From Lineus longissimus (lineage: Eukaryota; Nemertea; Pilidiophora; Heteronemertea; Lineidae): a DNA stretch of 64,000 bases. Shown here in pieces: positions 1 to 10,800 of the stretch; position 1 is the first letter of the stretch, and each line of letters begins with the position of its first letter. The stretch covers positions 13,828,001 through 13,892,000 of the forward strand of contig NC_088317.1 of the NCBI RefSeq assembly GCF_910592395.1. Reading direction: 5' to 3'. The notes below the pieces were generated by a model that saw only the letters and a program-made list of their open reading frames with translations, was not told the DNA's origin and made no database searches. The position numbers and the translations under genes are program-made.

Positions 1-1077
1 CACATTCGCCTAATTCCACTTTCGCCTAATTCCGTTTTCGCCTAATTCATTTTCCGCCTAATCCACATTCGCCTAATTCCCCTTTCGCCTAATTCCATTT
101 TCGCCTAATTCCTTTCTCGCCTAATCCTTTTCGCCTATTCCATATTCGCCTAATTTTGGCATATACCTAACCCCCCTGTGGCACATAAAATGGGTCATTC
201 CAAAATGCCATCTCTTATGGTCATTGATCTTAGCTTGGGTTATGGAATATCATACTCATAATATGGACCATTCCTTTTCAAAAAGCCATTTCCTTGGTTC
301 AGTGATCTTAGCTTGGGTTGTCCATAAAATGGACCATTTCTTTTCCAAAGGCCATCTCTCAAGTTTAGTGTCTCAGTTTGGGTTGACAGCTTTTCCACCC
401 CTGTGGATAAATGACAAACGATAAATTATTTTTTTGTCTTACATAATTTGTGCTGATGCTTTTACTGATGCTTTTACCTGTCTAAACAAACAGAGATGGA
501 ATCGATCAGATACCTTGATTTGATTGATGTCAAAAAGATTATGAATTGTACATTAATACGCACACTTCTTTTTTCTGGGTTGAAAAGCATCAGTTACTAG
601 CAATAAACCCTCCGAGCCCCATCCACTAACCCCCCCCCCCCTCAAATTAGGGCAACCCCTTAGTAACAGGACCTGATATTCAGAGATCCCGCATAACTTA
701 AAAATTTTACTCTCCATAGTCTATACCTTTGGACTCGATTAGCCGGTGATTTAAAAAAAAAGAGTCTACCGTATAGCTCAAATCCCCTCCCCCAACCCTA
801 ACACCTGGCACAGGAATCTTAACCCCTCTGACTGGAAGGGTCCAAGTGATAGGGGTGGTACCTGTTAGGCGAATATGGAATTAGGCGAAAAAGGAATTAG
901 GCGAAAAAGGAATAGGCGAATGTGGAATTAGGCGAAAAATGAATAGGCGAGAAGAATTAGGCGAAAATGGAATTAGGCAAATGTGGATTAGGCGAAAGTG
1001 AAATAGGCGAATGTGGAATTTTTTAGGCGAATGTGGATTAGACGAAAAAGGATCCCGGATTAGGCGAATGTGGCATA
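1..1077. mobile_element. Foldback element with tandem-repeat arms (left end outside window)
   Basis: Bases 1-165 are about ten head-to-tail copies of a 16-17 bp unit (core TTCGCCTAATTCC). Bases 866-1077 carry the same unit in reverse complement (core GGAATTAGGCGAA), so the two arms form a long imperfect palindrome around a unique core at about 170-860. The right arm ends in GGCGAATGTGGCATA, which read inwards is TATGCCACATTCGCC. The window opens with CACATTCGCC, so the true left end is probably about five bases upstream. No transposase frame is visible, so the element is non-autonomous. The TATG terminus matches the other foldback elements at 13223 and 31224. Confidence 0.7.
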
Positions 1078-2010
1078 AACCGCTTGATTACCCCGCAACT
1101 GCGAGGATAAATGGAAATGACGTTAGCGGGATGACGTGAGTACGGATCTCAGGATGCACACACGTGGCGGGAAAGGTCTTTCGCGCCAGGAATTGCGCGT
1201 ACTGAAAATAACGAATAACAAAATTGAAAAAGCATCAAACACGTTCAGAAAAATAGTTGACGGATGAACCAAAAGAAGAACAAACATACTGCAATAAAAA
1301 GCCGACTATTACTTTAAAAAAGAAATTCCTGAGCATTCCGGAGGTACCCCAACTGATAAGTGTGCCCGGCGAGTTTCATGTCTATCGGACAAAACAGAAA
1401 GTCGTGATGCTTGAGACAAACTTCCAAACTCAGTTATAATATATAAGATACTCCTTGATACAATAGGTGTTGCCTTCCACTATAATATCTTTATTGACAC
1501 TTATTCCACTTGAAATTGTGAACTGCTGGAAATAACTGTCTTGTAAGACATCATGTTATGGCGAAGTCTCTGAAATTGACGTCATTCTTGCAGGGCTATC
1601 TTGTACTACAGTGCCAGCAGTAAGGCCGACGCAGTAGCAAGAAATATGCGTTTCGCGTTGATGCACTATGAACCCGCGATCTCGTATTCTCCTCGTATTT
1701 CGATCGTATTCTGTATTTGCATCGTGATCTCTCGTAAAACAGCATGGGCACCTAATCGGCTTAAACCCCTGTGGTTTGTCTCCGTCGTGTATTCTCGGGT
1801 TTAATTTTACGAGAATGAACGAGGGCTTTACATAGATATTGGAGAATTCGATGGTTAGTCAGTTTATCGGTAGTGGGCATGGTATGTCAAAATACATGCC
1901 CACACTCGCTGCGGTCTGCCAGTAGTGTTCAGTTCCGATGTGTCCGACAGGTGGCGTGGTACTGGTAATATGCCGGGATGTGTACTGTGTGTACGTCTGC
2001 ATTTTGCGTA
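1078..2010. other. Intergenic stretch, no gene seen
   Basis: Short frames only, none with family resemblance. It contains one copy (1545-1645) of a dispersed repeat that recurs at 8218-8318. The rest looks like unique non-coding DNA. Confidence 0.5.
1545..1645 (+). repeat. Dispersed repeat, copy 1 (second at 8218-8318)
   Basis: About 100 bp with roughly 85% identity by eye to 8218-8318 in the same orientation, sharing blocks such as CTCTGAAATTGACG and TTGCAGGGCTATCTTGTA. No coding frame is conserved between the copies. Confidence 0.7.
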
Positions 2011-3114
2011 TCAAGCATTTGTTTGCGAAGGTGAATGCGCGGTGCGGCGGGGAGAAGGGAGTGTTATTTTTCCCAACAAATAACTATTTGTCGATCCGTA
2101 CCATGACTGTTCTAACAACTGGATCCTGAATTCTCGAAGGATATTCGCGGACTTATCCGGCGTCGGAGTTTCAGTTTGGCTTAATAGCTCACAGTATCGA
2201 TCCCAAACACTTTTCACAGAAAATATGTGTCCTGAATTCAGCCCTCGTTCAAGTTCTTGAACAGTTGTACTGAAACAAGCTTCATCAAAAGTGTTTTGTT
2301 CACTTTTATTGAAGCCAGCTTTGTCAATGTCTCGGAAGAACTTCACGTAACACCACAAATGGTACTTCACTTCTCTAGCTATGAGGTCAGAAATCCCACC
2401 TAATCGATTTGCAAGCATGGAGCCCGACTGAACAGCTCTTACTATTTTCTCTGATGTCTCTGAAGTTAACACCTGATGGAGTGTTTCGGATGTGTCCTTC
2501 TGACAGTATATGCACTTTTCCCACCGAGTAGTTTGTACAACACTTCTTGATGCTCTTTCAGGAACACTATTGGCACACTCGGAAGTAGAACATTCTCCGC
2601 CATCAAATTCTATCAAAGGTTCCCGTTTTGTTTTTAAACGATTCAAATGCGAAGCACTGGTGAAGCATGAGAAACAGCTTTTGTGGGTAAATAGTTTGAT
2701 TGAGGGATCATCTATATTAACTATGGGACTTTGTAACCTATCCAACACTTCAACATATCTGTCACAGTTATATTTGATTCGCAGAGTTAAGGCTTGTTTT
2801 AATGACTTCAAACCTTGAACAGACGTCTTTCGAACCTTTTCTACCTTACTTTTCTGACAAATGATGCATTTATGAAGTGAAATAGATTCCCCTCGTTTCC
2901 TTTTCTGGCTTTGTAATGCAGCTACAGGCGTCATTTGCTTCTCCGGATTGTCCACTTTAGCTGGCTTCCTTCTCTTTGCCTTCCCAAATTCATCTGGCTC
3001 ATGTTGCTTTCGTTTCTTAGATGAATTTGCATTTGCCTCCATCTCCTGAAAGTGAAAGTAGGTACTGAGTAAACCCATCTGAATTAATTGATGCTCCCTG
3101 AGCACATGTTGCAT
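2011..3114 (-). CDS. Uncharacterised protein with duplicated CxxC..HxxC module, probably transposon-linked
   Basis: An intact 367-residue frame. Two similar cysteine-histidine modules are visible: C83-x2-C86 (CIICQKS) with H144/C147 (HKSCFSCF), and C201-x2-C204 (CIYCQKD) with H252/C255 (YHLWCYVKFFRD). Each could bind one zinc ion. The N-terminal 25-75 is rich in Lys/Arg (KKRKQH, KAKRRKP, KRKRGE) and looks like a nuclear localisation region. Proteins with this paired module are common, uncharacterised and multicopy in marine invertebrate genomes, usually longer and followed by a TSO1/CXC-like or DDE-like region. That continuation is missing here: the frame runs off into unrelated sequence after about residue 335 (ILREFRIQLLEQ). 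I therefore read it as a truncated member of a mobile gene family rather than a settled host gene. Met25 is an alternative start. The function is unknown. Confidence 0.55.
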   Translation of the reverse strand: MQHVLREHQLIQMGLLSTYFHFQEMEANANSSKKRKQHEPDEFGKAKRRKPAKVDNPEKQMTPVAALQSQKRKRGESISLHKCIICQKSKVEKVRKTSVQGLKSLKQALTLRIKYNCDRYVEVLDRLQSPIVNIDDPSIKLFTHKSCFSCFTSASHLNRLKTKREPLIEFDGGECSTSECANSVPERASRSVVQTTRWEKCIYCQKDTSETLHQVLTSETSEKIVRAVQSGSMLANRLGGISDLIAREVKYHLWCYVKFFRDIDKAGFNKSEQNTFDEACFSTTVQELERGLNSGHIFSVKSVWDRYCELLSQTETPTPDKSANILREFRIQLLEQSWYGSTNSYLLGKITLPSPRRTAHSPSQTNA

Positions 3115-6100
3115 GGTCTGTACTGGTAATGAGGCAGTAGCTAAGCCATATCTGACCTGACCCAGTTTGAAACCCTAGTGTATATATTGAGATGTTATAT
3201 GCTATGTGCCCTTGTGTACATCTCTAGCATAGCATATAAACTATTAGCACTATTGAGCTGTGGGCCTATATTAACTTTGAAAACATCTCATTTATGATTC
3301 TATGTTGTTCTGACAGTAGATGGATATCAAGAGTAAAACTTACCTTGGTTTTATTATGTTTATTCATTTATAAAATGCAAAATCAGGTGAAAGTGGAACA
3401 AGCATGTTGACTTCAACATCATCTCCTATCTTCAGTCTGAAAAAGGAACTAGAGGGGACCATTTTGTTTTTAATTGCCCAAAGAAGCAATGTTGACAGAC
3501 CTGTTTTCTTTTGCATGAACTTACACCCAAATGCTTGTTGATTACCAGAATTGCCAGTCAACCCAGACCCCTTTTAACTGTTTTAACCTTCATGAAGTAA
3601 AAATATAACCCTGCCCCCCCCCCCGGTAGGGTGCCCATTTAAGTATAATTGATTATCTTTTTGCATGATCACATGCCATTATATGTTATTAAGAATGTTT
3701 ATAAACCCAAACAGACTTATTCATGTTGTAGCAGGTTGAACACAGCGATTTAGGATTTTTCGGGAATTTTTGCATTTTTTCAAAAAATGGCCATGTTTGA
3801 CCCTCAATAACTTCGGACTCAATAGGCATAGAAGATTTATTTTGGTTTTAAAAACTGCCCAGCCAAGTCTTCTTTCAGAATCGGTGATCAAAAATACTTT
3901 TCCATTGCAGAAAATATATTTTAGGCAGAGGAATGTGGAATAGGTCTGTTTTAGGGCCCTCAAGGGGTCACGTAACCTTTTGACCCCTTAATGACCCCTA
4001 GGATTACATGCATCTCAAAACACAATATCAGATCTTGTAGTCCGATTCATAAGCTACAAGATCATGTATGATTTGTTCAAAAGTGATCAATAATAAAAAA
4101 AATATGTCACTTTCTTTAAACCTCACCTGTTTTATTTCACATTTTTAGATTTTTGACATTTTGAGGAAAGGGTTAATTTTGGACCTTTTTTGGAAAATTC
4201 ACGCTTGGCATCCACCCTAGCCGGATGCGGCACATCATAATCTACCTTACTGCAGTGGATGCATGTCTCTAACATGAAATGATTTTAAAAACCTTATCTA
4301 GGCCTCTTTTTGAGTTTCGCCTCTCTACTAACAATGAATATATCATAATAGATACGTATGTATCTGTTCAATAGAGCATGGTCAACCGTTATTTTGATGC
4401 AAGATGTCTAATCAAAATAAACTTTAAATGCCAATTACCACATTTTCACAACTGCCCGCACAACACCATCATAACCCATATTCTCATATCCACCAGTCAA
4501 ACCAAAAAGCTAGGCCTGGGTTCGACTGATGTTGTCATGGAAACTCATCAACTACACAGTAATAACTATAAAGATCATTATCTTCAGCAATGCTTCCTTC
4601 CACAACAGTTTTATCCCGAAAGTATTCCCTTACTAAGGCATGCAGCTTCTGAAAGAGACCATTCATGTTTTTGACCTGGAATATTGAACATCTTATTTTC
4701 ATTTTGTGTTGCTGGTATGATTTTTCCCATCATTCATACCAAGAGGAAATTATTCGCAGCGCAAAATCCAAATTTGGATTAACTGATGCCCGTGACACAG
4801 GATTCATTTTCGCTACGAGGACTATGAGTAAGTACAAATTTTATTCCTGATATTTAGTCGTATAGCTTTTACTTTTAGCTTTGAAAATTCAGTTCTCCTG
4901 CCTAGACGAACCATCGTGGGCACTGAACCAGGGCTGCACGTTGCACAGGTTTTCATGCGTTCTCCTATAAGCAGACATACCAGTAATAATAACACTGCCT
5001 CGTGTCATATGCTCTGTTTATACTGCCTGGCGTATGGCTTTCAGTCTTAAGTCTTTCGACGCCATCCTACAGCAATAATGTTAACCGCTCCGATCTTCGA
5101 GAACCTCTCGATCCGCTGGTTGATCGTCCCTTTTCCTTTCGTTTCTTCTTTACAAGATAATCTAGGTAATGTTTTCAAACAGACAAGATTCAACGACGTG
5201 ATTATTGTTTGGTAGCATTTATTGACAAAATTGATAAGAACATTAATCCTAAACAATACATACTATCAACAGTGTTGAACAATAACAAGGCTTTGATTTT
5301 AAAGAGATACAGCGCAATATATTTTGACTTCATGAAAATGTACGGTGTTTAGCGATGCTACTATACACTGGTTTAGCAATGCAATGCACTGAAAGTGTAT
5401 TGGTTGTATATGGTCCAACGATCAAAAATTATTTCTCGCATTCACTCGAAATTTTGACCCTGACAGTCATATTTCCAAATCTTAAGTGTAACCTTACTAC
5501 GAATATTTGATCGTAGATGCCTTGCGGGGTGCGGGAATTGCCTTCATAATTAGCCAAATATTTTACTCTATTTCAGGAGCAATCTTGTTCGGAACTTTTG
5601 TGAGGTAACGTCGACGCAAATACACTGTCTCGTCGAGCACTATCTTATACACCATCCCGGAGAGTACACTTTATGCTTGTAAGGCTTACCGAAAAAAAAA
5701 CCCGGTATGATTCCGTTTCAGCGGAATAGGGAGCATTCATTATTTTAGTATTAATATGGGTATATATAAATCGCAACAAAACCCCCAGATGAACCCATCC
5801 CACCATTCCAGGAATGACACATATCATGTCATATCACAGTCTACTTACACCACTGGACGCAAGGGCCCAAAGCGCCACGTAGCGGCAAAAAAGCGAAGCT
5901 GGCGAAACATTTATAACGGGTCACCGTCACTTATTATTGGACTTATAGCGCATTTACGGGGTTGCAACTATTTTGCTTAATAGTGTCACCAGGAAAGAAA
6001 AGCATGCGACCTAACGCCGATCTATTTGTATAAAGTGATAATTGGAAGGTATATAGTAGAAAATATCAATAAAATAATCATTCCATGTCGTCTTTTGAGG

Positions 6101-6341
6101 GCATTTTTGATTGTAAAAAATATATGTGTACGTCACCGGAGTTTCTGCAATGATAATTTTATCACATTGGACTGGTACAGGTTGGAACTGAACATTGAAT
6201 ATGCTGGTGGTGACGCTTTCTGATGAGAACTTGGTCGTGACTGATGCAGTATCCTTGGACTTGTCCAGAGCATCGTTCAATCATTGCTCTCTGAGCTGCC
6301 TTGATTCTGTACTTACCCAAATACTGAGACCAAATGCCTGT
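3115..6341. other. Long stretch without a recognisable gene
   Basis: No frame here resembles a known family. A frame at 4665-4826 ends at a GTAAGT donor in phase 1 and has a hydrophobic run (LIFILCC). It is the only visible candidate for the missing signal-peptide exon of the Ig receptor downstream, and it is weak. Poly-C runs lie near 620-640 and 3613-3625. Confidence 0.35.
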
Positions 6342-6397
6342 TGACTGTGCTTTAAGAGAGACTGGCGCCATGCCTAGTCTCTCTTGAAGCACAGTCA
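6342..6397. ncRNA. Perfect short hairpin, pre-miRNA-like
   Basis: Two 22-base arms (6342-6363 and 6376-6397) pair with 21 Watson-Crick pairs and one G-T wobble across a 12-base loop (GGCGCCATGCCT). The arm length is close to that of a mature small RNA. The loop and total length (56 nt) are at the short end for an animal pre-miRNA. No other copy is visible in the window. It may also be the remnant of a small palindromic transposon. Confidence 0.3.
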
Positions 6398-6516
6398 TTA
6401 GACACCAACCCCCTCAGACTCAGAAACCTCAAACGCCCAACCCTTCCTGCTACCTTAATACTTCTGGATACAGATAGAAATCAGCACATGAGTGTAATGT
6501 CATAATTGTACGAACT

Positions 6517-7119
6517 CGAATGTACCGATGTTGGCCTACTATACAGCATGCACAGTGAATGTGCGTGATCATCGAGCAACCTGGAAGTCAACTTTCTTAG
6601 TCTATATAATGTTAACCATTTGCATATGTTTTAACTACCTGTGGAATCAAGGTAACAGTTAACCGGCTGCAGTCACATTTTAGTGTAGGCGGTGGTAGTG
6701 AACCAGGTCTCCATGGGGTGTTCATACATATTTAAATCATAATCCCTGTGTTTGAGTGAATCAGACCATTTTCTTTTTGTTTCGAAATCAATCATCCAGC
6801 TGAAAACCGCGAACACCGTTGTATTTTAAGTAGGATACTGTGTAAAGGAATAAGGAATGGTCCCAACTTATCAACTGTACGTTCCGCTGAAATCAAGGCG
6901 GAACCATACCTTTCTTTCCTCAGTAAGCCTACTTGTGAGGTTCTCGTCAGTGCTATGTTTGAGAGTCTTGTGCTGATTGTGCGTCCATTTGACACAAACG
7001 TCTCTCGGCACTGATCGCATTCCAGTGCTTCGAGCTCATTACGAACCATTGCTCGGAGAACAACTTGTTAGTTGAAAGTTTGAGTAAAATTCTATCATTC
7101 AAAATGTTGTTTGCTTACC
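6517..7119 (+). repeat. Direct repeat, copy A, upstream of the Ig V exon
   Basis: Nearly identical to 8371-8818, but split by about 150 bp of extra sequence at 6693-6843. The shared blocks run from CGAATGTACCGATGTTGG to ATGTTGTTTGCTTACC. The two copies flank the Ig V-like exon at 7491-7817 in the same orientation. Confidence 0.85.
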
Positions 7120-7490
7120 TATTTCTTTTGTTTTATATAGAACCTTATTGGCGATTCTGGATAGGATGTTCAAGTAGCGATTTTCTCGTCAATAATGTAT
7201 AAATATGACTTTATTTCTTAGTTGATTTCGAATTTGGTGCATATAACCACTGAAGAGCTACATAAAGAATACATTAATTTGGCAGATTCTGTAGATACAT
7301 GTTCGCTTTTTATAAAATTGGCGCATATAGTAGCAGCGATTTTCTGTGTTTTTTCACATGCAAAGGTACATTTCCGCTTGGTATTGCCGATATCCGTTCA
7401 TTATATGGCGTACATCCGATTGTCTTAGCCAATATACGTCGATGGTTCATTCAAACAGGTCCGAATAGTAAATCTTCATTTTCTTTCCAG

Positions 7491-7817
7491 CACTGAGCGC
7501 TGCTAATTCCCAGAAAGTTATCACAGTACACCAAGGACCAGTTGAAGTGAAGCAAGGACATAACTGCACTCTGTGGTGTAAATTTAAAAAGAGCCGTAAA
7601 CAAGTGCCGATAAACTGGCAGTCGCCGCCAACTTTCAAAACAAGAACGAACGATTGTGATTCTTTTCTCAATGATAAATATGTCATGTCATGTTCAGACA
7701 CTGATGGCCCTTTTCGGTTTTATAATATGACAATAATGGATGTCAAATGGGCCGATAATGGGGAATATCGATGTCTGCATGCAAACGATATGGTCACTGT
7801 GGATTTACATGTTGTAG
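7491..7817 (+). CDS. Ig receptor exon: V-like domain
   Basis: Acceptor TTTCTTTCCAG and donor GTAAGT; phase 1 at both ends, the classic phase of Ig-domain exons. It codes for about 108 residues with the Ig pin residues Cys (NCTLWC), Trp (PINWQ) and the F-strand D-x-G-x-Y-x-C motif (ADNGEYRC). Extra cysteines (DCDSF and VMSCSD) may form a second disulfide. Confidence 0.8.
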
Positions 7818-10800
7818 GTAAGTTATAAACACAAGCTATACGAACAGAGCATTTTGATCTTCCAAAAGCTCCCTTGGCGTATAAAAGGAAACTCAATTAG
7901 AAATAAAAGTTGATTGCAAATAACTACGATGCAAGAGTGGTACTTTCGGCGCCCACGGCACTGAAAGTCCTCAGGTCTTGACAGTCATCAGGGTCACGAT
8001 GAATAACCGTATTGGTTCAACGAACTTCCGTTTTGCCATGATTTTCTAGTTAGCACATATTTCTACAATTTTCGGTAAGTTCCTCTGGTATAATCCAGTT
8101 TTGCTTATTCTGCCTGCATCATCGGTCGTTGTAGTTTACATCTGTATGCTCATGTGGATGTAACTTAGACACGGAGCTAATATTCACGTTGAAAGGTGAA
8201 AAATTAATGATCTTCAAAGACATCATCAATGGCGAATCCTCTGAAATTGACGCCATTCTTGCAGGGCTATCTTGTATTACAATGCCAACAGTAAAGACTG
8301 ACGACGTAGCAATGAAATGCATATTTCTTGCTACTTCGCCATAAACTCATTGCAAAACTCATGGCGAACGCGAATGTACCGATGTTGGCCTACTATACAG
8401 CATGCACAGTGAATGTGCGTGATCATCGAGCAAACTGGAAGTCAACTTTCTTAGTCTATATAATGTTCACCATTTGCATATGTTGTAACTACCTGTGGAA
8501 TCAAGGTAACAGTTAACCGGCTGCAGTCACATTTTAGTGTAAGCGAAAGAATAAGGAATGGTCCCCTCTTATCAACTGTACGTTCCGCTGAAATCAAGGC
8601 GGAACCATACCTTTTCCCCCAGTAAGCCCACTTGTAAGATTCTCGCAAGTGCTATGTTTGAGAGTCTTGTGCTGATTGTGCGTCCATCGGACACACATGT
8701 CTCTCGGCACTGATCGCATACCAGTGCTTCGAGCTTATTACGAACCATTGCTCGGAGAACAACTTGTTCGTTGAAAGTTTGAGTAAAATTCTATCATTCA
8801 AAATGTTGTTTGCTTACCAATTTGTATCGGCCATTCTCCAATCATGGCCAAGTCCGGTATCGTGCCATGGAATGCTGCAGTATACGTCAGAAACTGAATT
8901 TCGACGTACAAATTGCCTTTGTTAAACCGTACTCGGTAAAGTCGCTAAACCGTACTCGAGAGTTCGCTGAACATAAACGGTCATTGCAGAAATCCGTCAA
9001 AATCACCAAAAAAATTAAGAAAAGGGAGAATATCGAATGAAATACGGACCATGGAACACCTAATCAGGGGTTGACTCCATGGCTTTGAAGGAAATGTGAC
9101 GGCCTACCGTTGACCAGACAGCGATTTCATGGTACCCTAGCAAACTTGTTCAAGAATGTGATTAAACAGGCCTGGCGGCGACTGGGATCACGTAGGGTGT
9201 GGCTTTGGTTGTGGGTGTGGAAGGAGGGGTCCGTAGGCATGTTGATACCATTTAGCAATGAATCTGTTGTTATGATAGGGTAGGTGATGTTAGAAATATG
9301 AAGAAAAAGTGTGAGTTATGAAATGTGAAAGTACAATTTATTATTTTCTCATGGTACATGTGAACTGATGGCAATGAATATCGGCTATGCCAAAGACAAG
9401 TCGAAGAAAAGATTAACTAGGCCTACTTACGCAAGTTGTAACACTACGCACTCATCGCATTTGTAGTCGAAACGGTCAGCGCCGTGTAGCGGAAAAGATC
9501 GGAACCAGATTAATCACATGCCTGGGGAAACCGATAAAGGCTAAACATAGAATGGGTCAGAAATGACGGATTTCCCCCTTAAAATGGTCTTAGCATTCTT
9601 CAAAAACAGCCAAGAAACTATACTATCATTCGTTACAACTATTTAGCTGAATTCGTTACCCAAAAATACATATAATTCGCATATAATTCTATCTGACACG
9701 CATTTTTCGTTCATCATACTGTCCTGGACTTTAGGGATTCCCCGACATACCAAAACAGATTTGCTAGAAGAACAACGGATTTCCCCTCTTAAAACCACAT
9801 TTACATTCATCAGACACACCCCATAGACTATACAGTAACGCATAAACATAAGATATAACCATTCATCAATTAAACAGTTATGCGATTCTATTTAAAACGA
9901 CTTATCGTTGACGAAAGGAACTAGATCACAGATTTTCTGACCGATAAAATGGACACTTACGTGATCCAATAACCTTATAAACGACAAAACCCTTCGCATT
10001 ATGATCTGTCAATGTTAACTAGCAAGAGCCCAGGCCGCTACATCGCAATTATTTATTCATATCTCATATCACGTGTCTACTATGAGTCCAAAGACGTAAG
10101 TTCGTTGAACCGTACTTTTAATCGCTAAACCGGTACGGTTATCCACCGTGAAGGTGATCAAAAATGTACCATGATTGGAGAATGGCCAAGTCAGCTACAT
10201 TACATCGTACATTATGGCAGAAATAAGTTTGAATTGGTTTTTCATTTGGTAACTTTTTTATTTCGAAGTTCTGAAATACGATTTCGCCCAGAGTGTTCAT
10301 GTAAGCCAGTGTGCTTCCACTCAGGCTGATTTTCTCTTGTCTGTTTTCAGTTCCAGTTACAAGTGTAACACTAGCAAAATTCGTCAAAAGCACAGCTCAA
10401 GAGCCCCAGCGCTTGCATCTTCAGTACTTAACATGCACAACAAACTGTGCATCTCCAGCACCCAATATTTCATGGTTTGTAAATGAAGTAAGTAGGGCAA
10501 TATCAGAGGATGATGTCTTGACTTTGGCAGGTCTACACCTATTGAACCGATTTATTGATCTTTGGCCTTGAGGAGAGAGCTTAAAGATGAAGTCATTGAC
10601 AGTAGTTCCTCGAGAAATAAAGCTACTGTGAAGTTTTTTAATGAGCCTTTTAATTGTTCAATGATAAAATAATAAAATCATTCTTCTTTATAGAGACACA
10701 TTGGGCACTGGGAAATACTGTCTCTGATTGAGACTAGAGGTGCCCTGATTATCTGGAAAAAAGTACTGTAAATCTTAAAGGAAACGACCTTTTGGTACCA

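Larger units (their letters stand above)
7818..10350 (+). other. Intron 1 of the Ig receptor, filled with repeats
   Basis: Holds repeat copies at 8218-8318 and 8371-8818 and a candidate inverted-repeat element at 8829-10187. No further Ig-like exon was seen on either strand. Confidence 0.5.

Noticed and set aside
1-165. Telomeric TTAGGC-type repeat or CRISPR array
   Set aside because: The units are 16-17 bp (GGAATTAGGCGAA), vary in length, have no unique spacers, and recur inverted at 866-1077 as foldback arms.
4665-4826. Signal-peptide exon of the Ig receptor
   Set aside because: It ends in the right phase at GTAAGT, but the hydrophobic core is short and not at the amino end, and the distance is 2.7 kb. 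Too weak to call.
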